Assembly (NCBI GenBank): GCA_004009845.1
Contig: RMBW01000059.1
Location: forward strand, 62,001 to 126,000
Length of the DNA stretch: 64,000 nucleotides
Source of the DNA: Davidsoniella eucalypti
Taxonomy: Eukaryota > Ascomycota > Sordariomycetes > Microascales > Ceratocystidaceae
Direction: 5' to 3'
Made by a program: the position numbers and the translations under genes. Each line of letters opens with the position of its first letter. Positions within the stretch are counted from its first letter, which is position 1. Below the pieces are notes generated by a model. It was not told the origin of the DNA. It saw only the letters and a program-made list of their open reading frames with translations, and did not search any database. Positions 33,433-46,309 of this stretch are shown here, one piece after another.

Positions 33433-35606
33433 ATGACAACAAGGCCACCAGCTAGAGGTCGAGATTCCTCTACCAAGGCTTGTCACAACTGCCGAAGGCG
33501 CCGTCTTCGCTGTGACAGGTCTCAGCCCACCTGCAACAAATGTACCATTACTGGCCAAGAATGTCTCGGATATGACAAGCTTTTTGTATGGACACAATGG
33601 ACTGCCAGTAATACAAATGGCACCTCTGGTGCTAGTAAAGCATCAGGTACAGCGCATGATGAAGATAGCACTGTCAAAGTAGCACCAGTGACACCAACAA
33701 AGACTGAGAAAAAGACAAAGAAGAAGGTCTCATCTCCGCCTAAGAAACACCGCAGAGCATTGTCCTCTGTAGCCTCTTATAGTTCGTTACCAACGCCAGT
33801 AACGCCAGCTACCGACGATCATGTTTTCGATTTAGATTCAGAGTCCCTAGAAAGCATATTCCTTCATAATGCTACGCCCACTCGTGAACTGCCCGAACCT
33901 AGTCCAGAAGAAACTCCCGAGCCAATAAATGCGCTTGTTCCGTTTTACCAAGGTCCTCAACGTTCTCTTGACCCGCTCTTCCAAGACTTAAGCCAGTCTA
34001 CAAAACTATATCTATATCACTGTAAGTCACGCCGCTTTATTCCCACCATTCCTAAAGAAAATCTGCACTGGTTGTCGTTTCTGTACTACTTTGGGCTTGT
34101 TCCACTCCCAATCTGTATACACATAACAATGACCAGCCTATGTCCATGTTTCATACCCCGGTTTTACTAGCATGTGCATATCCCTATTAGCCATATAAAG
34201 TCGTTGTCATACATCTATTTCATCTATTTATTTCCCCTTCACGCCTTGAATAGACCTCCCATCGTACACCCCCATGTTGTACCCTTATTTCACTACCGCA
34301 AAACCTGGTTTTCCGGTGCTGATACCATATACATATTCTAGTCTACCGTGTAACGAAAGACATCGTCGCCCATGATGCGCTCAACGTTAATCCATTCCGG
34401 GATATCATACCTATCGCCCGGCACCATCCTGTTCTCATGAACATCGTGGTCGCGTCATCGGCTATACATATTGCCAACATGCACCAACCCAGACTACGCC
34501 ATCTCCCTTTACACATCGATATTGGCGATCACTACGTCTCTCTCCGGTCCAATCATGTTGTTGCAAACAAAGCATTACTTGATGGACTTGTCGCAAAGCA
34601 GCGTGCCATCATGTTTATGCGGGACCTACTGGTCAATCTTGGCAGGGAAAACAGGGAGATTGCCATCATGGCGGCTTTCTTCTTCGTTAATATCGAGCTC
34701 ATTGACTTTACTCGATCGGGCTGGAGATCCCATCTTCAAGGTGGCAGTCGATTGTTGGCCAATCTAACCACGTCAGGCGACTTTGAGGCAGAATGGAGCA
34801 TCAGTAGCCGTATCTCTGACAATGTGATTGCTAACTTTGTTATGTGAGCTACCTATACCTTCGATTTTTGTCTTTCTAGATCACTAACATCTTGCTAAAT
34901 CAATAGTTACCATATTCTTGGGTCTACCCTAATGTCTACGACAAGGTGTGTGAGTGTGGGCAGTCACATACTTGAGTTGCTACCTGTGTTAAGAAGAACA
35001 CAAGCAGATAGTTATCTCTGCTGTCCACCATTTATGCTGGAGATTATACCGGACGCGTCTCGGCTCGCCAACCAGATAGGTTCACGGCACCAGCCAGAAC
35101 TCGTTGCCGAGGCTATCAGTCTCATCGAGAAAGCACGGCATTACGACCTTAAGCAATGGGTCTCGAGCATGCCTAGTGTAGCAATTTTTAATGATGCTAC
35201 TAGTAGAGAGTTGGTAGCGGCGTCACACAGAGCAGCCATCTGTCTCTACGTTATACGTGCTATCCCTATGGTGCGCGAGAGCTCGCCTGTCTCTGTCAAC
35301 GATCTCGTGACCGAGATATTTAACAACATGGATCTTGTAGGTAGAGATGATATACATTTCAAGGGTGCCGCATGGCCTCTCTTCATGGCTGGAGCAGAAT
35401 GCCAGGATGAAGTGCGACGGCGATGGATTATGGACCGACTTATGGATATGTTTACCATTGTTCCGTGGGGCTATATCCTTACAGCCATCGATACCTTGCG
35501 CAAGACATGGAGTTTCCAGGACGAGCGTCGTGTATCCAATAACTCCGAAGGCTACAATTGGCTTCATGAAATGTGGTCACGAGATTTTGCTTCCCTCATA
35601 GTATAA
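33433..35606 (+). CDS. Zn2Cys6 fungal transcription factor
   Basis: Exons 33433-34021, 34342-34843 and 34907-35606 give 596 aa. The N-terminal zinc cluster is canonical, C17-x2-C20-x6-C27-x6-C34-x2-C37-x6-C44 with basic CRRRRLRC, binding DNA as a binuclear zinc domain. A Lys/Ser/Pro-rich disordered linker with basic patches (KTEKKTKKK, nuclear-signal-like) follows, then a helical middle-homology/ARGB-like regulatory region (VNPFRDIIPIARHHPVLMNIVVASSAIHIAN; RVTKDIVAHD bridges the first junction). The C-terminus (DEVRRRWIMDRLMDMFTIVPWG) is typical of this group. Intron 1 is 320 nt, long for this window; retaining it gives a ~60-residue altered tail and a stop. Intron 2 is 63 nt. Nuclear regulator, target genes unknown. 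Confidence 0.88.
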
Positions 35607-36405
35607 GAATATTTTCGGGACTGAGACTTTGTTCTTTGAGCACTGAGCTTTACTTTAGTATGTATTTAGTGGGTGCCGATGGTATACCCTAACCCTATAC
35701 ATAACCTATAACATATAACATGAAGATATGTTATTAAAAGAATGAGGATTTTGTTAGCATCGCATTTTAGTATCAGGCAGGTTTAACATATGATTTATGA
35801 GCTAAGATACCGTGACTCTGTGTACTTCATAGAATTCTTGAAAGTGTGGCGGACTTGACCAGCAATAATCATCGCTATCACCGACTAAAATATTTAACCC
35901 GTATTTAGCCTATAAACATCCAGCAAGGAACCGGCGAGACACCCCTGCCAATATACAAATTTTCATGCCCTCAGCAGCCCGCCCATGCAGTAAAAATTTG
36001 GCAAAATAGCAAATTGGTCTGCCCTAAGCCTGAGCCTTTGCTACAGATAATTTTCCTGTCGCGTTTACAGTGGCCAGTTCGCGCTAAGTGACCCATTCAT
36101 TGCTCACTAATTTTTGTGGAAGCGAAAAAGGGTTAGGAAAGTTTTTTTTTTTCTTTTTTTTTTTTTCCCTGCCCACCACCAAACCTATTACAAACAGCAC
36201 AGAGACATCTCAGGTTGCGCGACAATTATCAACTTGACCAGACTAGCATCTTGTTGGCCGTGAATCTGCGCATCTTGCCATCAATTGTTCAAAGAGCCCA
36301 GTCGCGATCGCCTTTCAATCATCGCTACACAGTTGGCCATTCGATCCATAATATCGCTCGAGTCGATACCCAAGCCGAGCCAAATCAACACTCACCTTCA
36401 CGATA
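35607..36405. other. Intergenic region and KH-gene promoter
   Basis: 800 bp with a long T tract at about 36140-36166 shortly upstream of the KH-protein gene, a common nucleosome-excluding promoter element in fungi. Contains two telomere-like CCCTAA units at about 35687, which I regard as chance. Confidence 0.45.
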
Positions 36406-38287
36406 ATGTCGGCCCCTCAGGACATCCAGTCCATCCTGGCGGCACTTGGTAAGCCAACTCATCCCCCATCTTTATCTTCAGCGCACCCGGGTCATCGTCG
36501 GATCTCGACAGTACCGATCGCTAATGCCTCTTGTTGGTACAGCTGCACAGCACAGCGCTCCCGCTCCCACGCTCGCTCAACCTGCTGCCCCCGCCGCACC
36601 GTCGCTGGCAACGACTCTGCCTGGCCTTCAACAGCACTCATACCCTCCTGCTCCCCAGTACGGTGGTGTGCCAGCATACGGCGTCCCCCCCCCTCCTCCT
36701 GGTCAGCCGGACCCTAACTACAATGCAGGCGCGCCGGCGGCCAGTAACCCTACTCACCCCAGCCTCGCCGATGCCATTGCTCAAGCCAAGGCCTTTGCTG
36801 CCCAAAAAGGCGTTTCATCGTATGAGCGCGACCACGCTCAGGAATACCGTGGCTACGGTGCTCGTAGCCGCTCTCGGTCGCCAACCGCCCGGAGAGAGCC
36901 CTACCGTGAAAACTATAACCCATACCGGGACGAGCGCCGTGAAGAGCGTTCGTACGGTCGCGAAAACGCCTACGGAGGCGACCCAAGAGCTCGTAACATG
37001 ACTCGCCGGTCGCCGCCTCCAAATGGCGCTGTCGCTGGCGCTGGCGCTGATGACGGCAGCCCGTTCGAGATCTTCGAGGTGAATGCTAACCTTGTCGGCC
37101 TAGTCATTGGCCGGAGCGGTGAAAACTTGCGCCGCATCGAAAACGAATCAGGCTGCCGCGTACAGTTCCTCGGAACTTCGGACAGCGGTCAGCGCGAGTG
37201 CAAAATCACGGGTCCCAAGGCGCGTCGTGAGGAGGTCAAGGCGGCAATTGACCAAACTATTGCTGACAGTGGCGCCCTGGGCATACCCCGGTCCAAAACA
37301 CGCCCTGCGGCCCCTACTGCCTCTGGCCCTACAGTTGTCCCTGTTGGCGAGGACCACATGCAAATCATGGTTCCCGATCGTACTGTCGGTCTTATTATCG
37401 GCCGCAAGGGCGAGACTATTAGCGACCTCCAAGAGCGTTCTGGCTGCCATATCAACATTGTCGACGAGACAAAGAGCGTTGATGGTCTAAGACCTGTCAA
37501 CCTTATTGGCACACATGAGCAAACCCAGCGGGCCAAGGACATGATCATGCAAATCGTGGATAGCGACTCTCGTGATGCTGCTGCTGGTATCCCCCCTGCA
37601 GGCACTGGTCCTGGTGGTCCCATGAAGAAGCCGTACAGCCGGGAACCCTATGGCGCCCCCAGAGAGCCCTATGTTCCTCGTAGTGCTAACAATGGCGATA
37701 CATATGGTATCCCAGTGCCCACCGGCCCTGATGTCATAACCGACGAGATGCTCGTGCCCTCTGAAGCCGTGGGCATGATCATTGGCAAGAAGGGCGAGAC
37801 TATCCGTGAGATCCAGGCAACCTCGGGATGCAAAATCAACGTTACTCAGGGTCCCGCCAACGGTGACGACAGCCAACGGTCTATTGGTCTTATTGGAACC
37901 CCGGACGCTATCCACCAGGCCAAGACCGCTATCTCTGACCGTGTTAGCGCCATGCGTGAGCGTTCAGCGAACAGTGGCCCGTATAACCCTGGTGGCCCTC
38001 GCCGCGATGACCGTGGTGAACGTGGCGATTACGACAACCGTCGTGGTCCCCGTGATAACGGCTATGCCCCTCGCAATTCTGGACCTCCTTCAAGCTACAA
38101 CAACCACTCCCAGCCCAGTCCCTCTGAAAATAAGCCACCTGCGGCCTCTGGCGAAGCCGACCCATACGCGCAATATGGCGGATACCAGAACTATCTCACC
38201 ATGTGGTACCAGCAGTGGATGAGCCAAGCAGCTAACCAGGGCCAGACCCCAGGCCAGCAGCCTCCTGTCTCTAACCCTCCCCAGTAA
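36406..38287 (+). CDS. Triple-KH-domain RNA-binding protein, FUBP/KHSRP-like
   Basis: Exon 1 is 36406-36448 and exon 2 36543-38287 across a 94-nt intron (donor GTAAGC, acceptor GTACAG); 595 aa beginning MSAPQDIQSILAALA. Three KH domains with intact GxxG loops follow one another: VIGRSGENLRRIE (~202), IIGRKGETISDLQ (~300) and IIGKKGETIREIQ (~428). A disordered Arg/Tyr/Ser segment (~115-180, RSRSRSP-like) precedes them and a Gly/Arg region follows. The C-terminal tail has Tyr/Trp-rich AQYGGYQNYLTMWYQQW, like the Tyr motifs of FUBP proteins. Such proteins bind single-stranded U/C-rich nucleic acid and act in splicing, mRNA stability or transcription. The ATG chosen gives a conserved-looking N-terminus; the in-intron ATG at 36446 does not. 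Nuclear location inferred. Confidence 0.92.
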
Positions 38288-41079
38288 ACCCAACCCGTTC
38301 ACCACCTACCGTGAATGAGCTGTGTATTTTGATTTGTCTTTTTCACTTCTCTCGATGTTTTACTTGGCTCTTTTCTCTTTTTCTCGTTCTGGGCGACTCT
38401 ACTTCTGCAAGAGTCAGTTCTCTTGTTCTTCATGCCATCTTACGGACTCACTCATATGATACCCTAGGATGGTCTTTCGTTTACCATCACATGCATCAAC
38501 CATGGACGGCGCGCATTGTCTTATTATTTTTCTCTTGAACGTTTTCAACGACTTGGAAACACTTAAAAAGTACTCATACGACCTATTTCCAGCAGCTGAA
38601 CTAGATACCCTTCTTCATACCTTTCGACTTACTCTTTTCCAAATTTTTTCTTTCTTTTCTATTGTCGGCTATTTAGCATTTTGGCATACCGATGGATGCA
38701 ATTACATCTATTCCTATCTCAGGACCTATCTTCGAGGTTTGGTCTTGGTTCGGTGATCTAGATAGCCCTTTTCCTTTCTTCCTTACCCTTCTTTTTCAGG
38801 TCCTGTTGACACATTAGGTATATCTGTATCTTCTTTGTTGGACCTGGCCCTGCTTTCTTCTTTACTTCTACTTGACTTGCTGCCCATGTCTTAACATGCG
38901 TAGGCCCCTCTTGACATGCTCATGAACTTCGGATCGGATTTGGGAACCCCTCCCAAACTAGCCCCCTTGATCCTCGCTATACCGTACCTTGACACGTGGA
39001 TAGGATCTGCATGTGAACAAAAAAAAAGAACCCACCCCGGAACCTGGAGACTCCATCGATTTGACTGTGCTCCCATACTACTTTCGCTCACTTCCTCTCT
39101 GTGTGTTATCATATCCAGTATCGAGAGGAAGGGAAAAGAGGCTATTGCTTGGCCATCGTCTCAAACACAGGATCCGTTTTGTGACATTTCAGTATGAAGA
39201 ACAAACAAATAGAACATCGACTAAGGCAAAGGGGAAGAAAAAGGGGAGGGGGGTTTCACAAGAGGCGTGGATTATATGGTAGATGGCTCTTGTGCTTGCC
39301 TGTTCTAACTGCATCCCTGATGTATGTCTGCATGCTGGTTACTATGATTGCGTGTATTTTCTTGCTCATGATCTCGGTGCTCGTAAGATTTCTCTTTTTC
39401 TTCTCTTTTTCTTCCGACTCGGCTCGACCACTCGATTTCGCAGCCTGTCTTGCTTGATATGACCACTGCCAACCAAAGTTTCATGGCCTTTTTTTCTTGT
39501 TTCATGATATCGCCCTCTACCAACCTCGTATCCTGCTTTGCGAATATGGAATGACTGGACTGAACATTTATAGTTCGGGCAATCGCTTTCTATCGATTAA
39601 CGACTAGGCTAACTTGGCCTTGATGTTATCCGGAAGGCCCTCCGGCTCGACGAAAAAAAAAAAAGAACGAAAAAAAAGGTCTAAGAGGTTAAGCTGATAC
39701 TTGTGCATAATATGTACACACCATACAAATGCTTCCTACCATATCTAGAGTCTCAGCCTGCTTGGTATCTATTGCGCAGCCTGGCCAGATTTTATTGACC
39801 TTTCGAGAAACTTAGGTCAGCTTTTTTTTCCTTTTTTTTTTTTTTGCTTCATATGACAATTCCCTTGTTCGAATAATATGGGTAGACAAATATGTTGCAT
39901 TTTATATCTTGTATATATGCAACGGCTTCATTAGGCTGAGCCATACAGAGTATTTTCCTCTTCCCCAACAAAGTACTGTACATGATAATACTTGCATGTC
40001 TTCTTTTAGACGGTGCGCGCACTTTCGTTCGCACCACGTATTACTTTCTGCCTTTTGTCATGCATTTTTTTTTCCTATTCTGTACTTGTTCTGTCTATTT
40101 GTTGCGTCGATTTAAGAAACAAGAAAAAAAAGAATGCTTGTCCTTCCTCATGCTGTAGCGAGTTCTTCAGTAGAGTAAAGATGCCTTTCCCTTACCTTTT
40201 CCTTTCTTCTACTTCTCACCTCCTCTTTCCTCATATATGGGGATTCTTGTTCAAGCTTGCTTATTACTATATCATGTCTCATCCGGTGAAATCGGGATAA
40301 CGACGTGTATAAAAAAAAAAAAACCTGTTAATTAATGCCAATTATTTCATATATTTGTCTTATATTATCTGTCATTCTATGGAAATTGGTCTCTTTATGT
40401 GTTACCACCCCTCATTGTCTTTTTTTTTGCGGGAAATGAAAAGAAAAGAAAAACGATGAAAGAGTTCAAAAAATGCTGTGATGGCCATGGAAACGGTGAT
40501 AATTGTGAAGGGGAGGAAAAAAAAACATACGGTAATGATGATGATGGTGGTGATATTGGGGTGGGTATGTGAAGGCTCTGTGGAGAGTGGGTGATTTGTA
40601 TTTCTTCGATATTGGGGAGAGTCAGAATGGGCGTTTAGGTAGTACTTTGTTTTGTTCTTATAATTATTTATTTGTTTTGTTTTTTGCTATTCTCTTATGT
40701 CTTGTTTCTTGAAATGTATATGTGATTTTTTTTGCTATTGTGGCATTTTATGATGAATATGTATCTGTCACACCAATCTTTAAGCCTCAGTAGAAGCGAT
40801 GAGCTATGTTCATGTAGTTGGGAGATACTATTAAAACAATGATGCTAATTGACTCGTTGAACTCATGACCAATCAACTAAACTTGAAGACAAAGACATAG
40901 CAACAGATAACTAACTCCAAACCGCAGTATACTTTTTTGATAACATGTGAAGAAGAAAAAGAAAAAGGTGCAATGATACTTCTTGACGCCGTGTTGTCCA
41001 AGCATAATCCCAAGCCCACATGCTCTCCGAGATATATACTTCCTTGTATATCCACTCGCCTCTTCTCTATTCTCTTTGT
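38288..41079. other. Convergent intergenic region, 2.8 kb
   Basis: Between the 3' ends of the KH gene (+) and HAS1 (-). T-rich for about 1.2 kb after the KH stop, which may be a long 3' UTR, then AT-rich with poly(A)/poly(T) runs at about 39653, 39830 and 40311. No gene, tRNA or mobile element recognised. Confidence 0.5.
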
Positions 41080-42889
41080 TTATCTCCGGACCTTTTTCCG
41101 TTGATGGGGCTGGCTTCCATATGATCTCCGGCCCTGGTTCTTCATGCTAGCACCGACTGTGACATCGACCCTGGGAGGAGTAGTGAAGCAGAAACTCTTG
41201 GCAACCTTGACGAGATCAAGCTTGTTGATATCGAACACGGTGCGTAGAGAGTGGGAGGCATATGCGTGAAGGTAGGCACGGTAGCCTTCTTTGGCAGACT
41301 TGTTGAGGTAGTAGTTTTGCGAGATGAGCTTCTCCAGCTGCGATTGCACGTTGATGATCTTCTTGGTGGGGAACTCGAACTCGACGATTGGCACGCGGGC
41401 GGCCTTGAGATGTGTCAGGAAACCAACCTCGGAGGGCTGCAAGAACATCAGCGAGCGGCCTTGGGCATTGGCACGGGCCGTACGACCGACACGGTGAATG
41501 TAGTCACGAGGGTCATCCGGAGGGTCAAACTGTACGATCCAATCAACGGCGGGGATCTAATATAAGCGAAGAGGTTAGTGATGTATTATCATGTTAATAA
41601 GTCGGCGAGGCAAGGCTTACATCTAGACCACGGGCAGCAACATCTGTGCAGATCAGAGTACCCTGCTTGGCATTGCAGAACTCGAAGAAAGTGTTGGTAC
41701 GCTTTTGCTGTTTCTGCTTACCGTGCAGAGCCAGGACGGGAATATCGATGAAGTTGAGCAGCTCAGCGTGGTAGCTAACGCAGGCGCACGAACTGAAGAA
41801 CACAATGATCTTCTTCTTCATGTTGAGCTTGAGGAAGGAGAACAGAAGCAGGAAGCGCTTGTCGGCATCGCACACCAGATAGCCTTGCTCTAGGCCATCG
41901 GCAGTGCTGAATTGTTTCTCCTCGTCGACGTTGATGTATAGAGGGCCAGGGCGCAGAGAGATACGGGCTAGATCGTCGACCTTGGTGGTCTGGGTAGCAG
42001 AGAACAGCATGGTCTGCCTGTCTTCCTTGGGAAGAATCTTGATGATCTGGCGCATTTCATCTTCGAAACCAATCTCTAGAATACGATCAGCCTCGTCGAT
42101 AATCAGAGACTTGAGATTCTTGAACACGAAGGGGGTGTTCTGCAGGTGATCCAGCAGACGGCCGGGGGTAGCAATGAGCAGGTTGACACCCTTGGCAAGC
42201 TTCTCGGCCTCGGCACGACGGTTCGCACCGCCAATGACGATACCGCAAGTTTGGGAATGGTGTTCCATCAGCTCACGCGCAACACCGAAGATCTGGAGAG
42301 CCAGTTCGCGGGTGGGCGAGACGACGATGACGCCGGTGCCGTTACGGGGCTTGAACTTGAGCGAGAACAGCATCTCGACGGCGGGGATCAGGAAGGCAAG
42401 AGTCTTGCCGGAGCCGGTCTTGGCAGCACCCAGGACATCGCGGCCGGTCAGTAGCGGGGGGATCGTCCGCTTCTGGATCTCGCGCATCTCGGTTAGGCCC
42501 ATGCCGTCGAGAGCTTGTTGGGTTTTGGGCGATAGGTTGAGCTCGGAGAATTTGTTGACGATGTCGCCGGAGGACTGAGGGAGCGAAAGAGTGTTGTTAG
42601 GTAGGGCCTCAAGGGCAGAATCTTTGTTCTCGGTATCGCTGGCTTCGTCGCCGTCGTTGTCGGCATCTTCATCCTCTTCTTCACTGTCCTCCTCCTCATC
42701 TTCTTCTTCCTCTTCCTCTTCCTCTTCATCATCGTCATCCTCTTCGCTGGACTCCTCGACAGGCTCGACCTTCTTCAGCTGGCGCTTCTCCTTCTTGAGG
42801 ACAGCGGCAGAGGTGATCTGCTTCTTCTCCTCGACAGGAGCGGCCTTGGCGCTGCCAAACTTGCGCTTTTGGCCAGCCTTGACACCCAT
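41080..42889 (-). CDS. HAS1: ATP-dependent DEAD-box RNA helicase HAS1
   Basis: Two exons on the minus strand (42889-41621, 41556-41080; 64-nt intron with ACTAAC branch) encode 581 aa. HAS1 unwinds RNA in the nucleolus and is needed for 18S rRNA and 60S assembly. All motifs are present in order: Q motif around FSELNLSPKTQQALDGMG, Walker A AAKTGSGKT (~160), PTRELA, DEAD (~264), SAT (~295), and HRVGRTAR (~441), followed by the HAS1-type C-terminal domain (RSLMFLQPSEVGFLTHLKAA, KLISQNYYLNKSAKEGYRAYLHAYASHSLR). The N-terminus is basic, then has an acidic run of about 40 Asp/Glu-rich residues (~45-85). The tail SYGSQPHQRKKVRR is basic. Start chosen at MGVKAGQKRKF; the longer frame is leader. Orthology rests on the C-terminal block. 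Confidence 0.93.
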
Positions 42890-44739
42890 TGTAATGGTGA
42901 TAGTGATCGAGGTCGAGATGTGTGGCGATGAATGGAATTGCTTCAAGGAAATTGAGATACACAAGTTAACGAGCAATCGTACAAACAAAACAAATAGTTA
43001 TTGGTGGTGATGTGTGGTCTAGTAGTGGTGGGGAGAAATTCTCATTGCGCCAGCTAAAAGACCAGAGAAGAATCGTCGCTAACTTTTTTTTCCTTATCTT
43101 ATCGCAGCCATGAAGAAAATCCTACGTTGGGCAGTTTGTATGGTGCGAATTTGGCATTTGTACAGTCCGTACGCTGAAATAAGACCCAGTTCTGTGGCGC
43201 GATCCTATTTGGTACCATCTATGTGGCGTTACTAGTGAGCTGTGACAAAAGTGACTTGTGTGAATCTTGAGAACCTTATACCATGTAGCTGTATACAGCT
43301 GCTATGTACTTTGTACCCAAAGATTGATTGACATCGAGCCTTGTCCCAAGAACCAAGAGAGTTAATGTACACCAGGGCCTCAAGCGAGTTGTTGTCTATC
43401 TTATGATCGGCCACATGATTTGATGGGAGATGATTGCTATGTCTATTAGGCCTCTATAAGCGGTAATCAAATAATAGCAAATAAATGTCATATCAGGAAA
43501 ACAAGCACACCTTCTAGATTGGTTGCACAATTCTTCGTATCGACAACTTACATAACTACCCTGGTGAAGAAAATTAAGTCTTTTTTATTCCCCCCCGCAT
43601 AATCCCCGCACCATGCCGATGTCAAGAGCCTTGAAAATCTAAAGATAAACGTACGTTTTTTTCTATCTGGCCTGTCGTTCGTTTCTTGACTTCAAGGTTT
43701 CATTACACAGGGTATGCCTTTTTCTTCTCCGCGTTTGAAAGTGTCATTGTTTTCTAGATCCGGGATTAGCCGGCATGTGATTTGGTATTCTGTTTCTGGA
43801 TGTGGGCGTATCTTTGCTAATAAGATCATCTGTGTGGGTTTAGTGGTAACGGTACCACTACATGGCCAAGGCTGGGTGTTAAATCGACCATTATAATTTT
43901 TTACATATTAGATACTCGAGTAGCAGCCAATCATTAACATTGGTATTAGCAATCATGGGATAGACATCAGACCATAACGGAATTCACGGTCAACATAAGA
44001 CGGAGATGACTAGAGAGAAGCGAAAATAACGAGGGTTATGATTAGAAGAGACAAAAAGTAGATGACACAAACAAACCCTTTATTCTATTCGATAAAGGCC
44101 TTTCTTGTCCTCCTAAAAAAGTCTAAAGAAACATGTGTCTTTGTGTGATGATGTTTATGTCCGAATTTTTTCCCATATTCAATAAAAAACAATAGACTGT
44201 ATCCTATGAGAAACTCCTAAAGTAAAAACAGAGCAGCTATACTGATAGCCCCAAGACCGGAAACTTGAATAAAAAAGATATCAAGAAACCCCAAAAAGGT
44301 AGAGATATGATCAAGAAAAGAAAACAAGTGAAGAAAACAGGATAGACAGGCGACCTTCCGGTTATAGTCGTCGTTGATGGCGGTGATAGTGCCCGCGAAA
44401 TTAGCACTGGTGCATAGATAGTACCGAAAGTGGAAACTAAGATAGCAGAAAAGAGATAGAACAAAGCTGACACTACCTTAGACATGGTAGAATAGCAGTA
44501 GTAGTAGTGCATATAGCGGTCTACTAAAGACTCTGTCGATACAGGGTTGTCTCGTGGTGATGATCGAAAATAAAAGTATAAGCTGGAGTTAAAACTAGAC
44601 AGGCCTTCCTAAAATGTCGTCACGTCGTAAAGCTCTTGCAAAAAAAGAAAGAAAGAGCTCTATGAGAAGCATGAGAAAGAATGAGCGTCGGAAATAGTTG
44701 TTGCGGAACTCAAAATGCACGCTGTGTCTCGAATGTAGG
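42890..44739. other. HAS1 promoter and PFK-2/FBPase-2 downstream region
   Basis: 1.85 kb between two minus-strand genes. It holds the HAS1 promoter next to 42890 and the 3' flank of the enzyme gene near 44740. A 14-bp perfect palindrome, AGCTGTATACAGCT, lies at 43287-43300. A D-arm-like stretch at 43838 is not a tRNA. Confidence 0.45.
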
Positions 44740-46309
44740 CTATATGGACTCGGGGGTAGGGTCTTCGTGCTTAGCCGTGCTACCCTTTCCACGCCAAGTA
44801 CTGACAGCCGGGATATGGGCTTCGTAGCGAACTTCATCGGTACCATAGGCACGAGGCGTGAGCTTGATTAGGGTATGTAAAGGAACATTCATCCATGGGC
44901 TCATCTCATGATCTTTCTTCATGAAGTAGGCATAGATACAGCGAAGAACAGCCTGATGGGTGACGATGAGAATATCTTCGCTACGCTCTAGCTCCATGAT
45001 GATGGGTTCGAGACGGATCACGACGTCACGGTATGATTCGCCGCCACGGTAGCGGTAGTTGTATTTGTCTTCGTCGCGAGCAGCAAAATCCTCTGGATAT
45101 TTGTCCTTGATCTCCTGGTATGTCAGGCCATCGCAGACACCCGAGTCCAGCTCGTCAAGGGCCTTCCATTGAAGCTGGTTATAGTTGCCAGGGAGGAAGC
45201 GTGCGGTAGCGATAGTGCGCTTCAGGGTAGAGGTCCAAACCGTGAGGGGGCGGCCATCCTATTTTTGTGATATGTTAGTTTATAGGAGTTCGGAGCTGGC
45301 GAGTTAACGGCGAGACAACAACTTACGCCGACTGATTTCAAGACTAGCTCGGGTAGCTTCTGTGCATACTGTTCGCCGCGCGGAGATAGAAGTGCGTCAC
45401 CACCAATGCGACCATCCAGGTTGTATTCCGATTCGCCATGCTAAAATATTCGAATGGATGAGATTAGCGTATGCCCACTTTTTTATTCCAATTCCAGGGA
45501 GGATACGATAGGAAGTACTCACTCTTGAGAGCCACACGGAGCGAGGTCGGATATGCAGATTCATGAGATAGTAAACGATGCGACTCTGGAGGTAATCTTG
45601 AATGCGGTTGATGATGACCTGCTTGCTCACGTTCATGAGCTTGAGGTAGGTGTAGGAGCTTTCGTCGTCGTCATCGTCTACGGACTTGTAGACCTTTTCG
45701 TACATACGGATACGATTACGGAAATCGAGGGCCGCCTGTTCGGGGTCTTGGCCCTTGTAATCAGGGCTAGTAGACTTGACATCGCGGATGTTGGCCATAA
45801 TGAGGTCTTCGTCGTCGCATTTGCTCTCCACGAAGATGACTTCGACGCCCTCCGCGGTGCAAACATCATGGATCCATTTACGGCGCTCCTTGGTCGAGTT
45901 TGTAGCATCAAGAATGCCGACTACACCACCGCTCTTGAACCACTTCATCATGTCGGTGATGGCAGCCTCGGCGGCAGCACGGCGCATTCGTTCACCCTCT
46001 TGGTTGTTCGTGTCGAAAAAGTCGGCAGTCGGTTGGGGCGCATCGTTGCGGCGGTAGTTGCCAACATTGAAGACTTGTGCGGTTATAGAGAGCCATTGTA
46101 GATAACGTTGAGCTGTACACAGAGATGTATAAGTATAAGAGTTTTGTATAACGGCAGTTGGTTGACTCCCTGGTTGAACCAGAAGCAAACTAAGACTCAC
46201 CTTTCTGGGCAATGAAGCTCTTGCCTCGGGCTGGAAGCCCAACCATGACGACACAAATGCGCGCATCTTCGGCCTGCACGCCAATACGACGACGGTTAGT
46301 TGGGACCAT
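44740..46309 (-). CDS. 6-phosphofructo-2-kinase/fructose-2,6-bisphosphatase
   Basis: Four exons on the minus strand (46309-46201, 46112-45523, 45440-45327, 45258-44740; introns 88, 82 and 68 nt) give 443 aa, close to yeast Fbp26. The enzyme makes and removes fructose-2,6-bisphosphate, the allosteric switch between glycolysis and gluconeogenesis, in the cytosol. The kinase half has P-loop GLPARGKS (24-31), then AQRYLQWLSI, VFNVGNYRR, GILDATNSTKERRKWI and FVESKCDDEDLI. The phosphatase half, of the histidine phosphatase family, has RHGESEYN (Arg233, phospho-acceptor His234), TLKRTIATA, the acid in ELDSGVCDGLTYQEI and the second His in VTHQAVLRC (~372). Both halves keep their catalytic residues. 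A DDDDDE loop sits in the kinase half. No long regulatory N-terminus. Confidence 0.93.

Noticed and set aside
35686..35697. Telomere-like CCCTAACCCTA
   Set aside because: Only two units in internal DNA between ordinary genes; not a telomere or interstitial array.
42591..43010. 139-codon plus-strand Ser-rich ORF
   Set aside because: It is the antisense shadow of the HAS1 acidic tract.
43838..43900. tRNA-like D-arm (GGTTTAGTGGTAAC) followed by GTTAAATC
   Set aside because: The T-loop lacks the invariant C56, and no acceptor or anticodon stem can be built; at most a decayed fragment.
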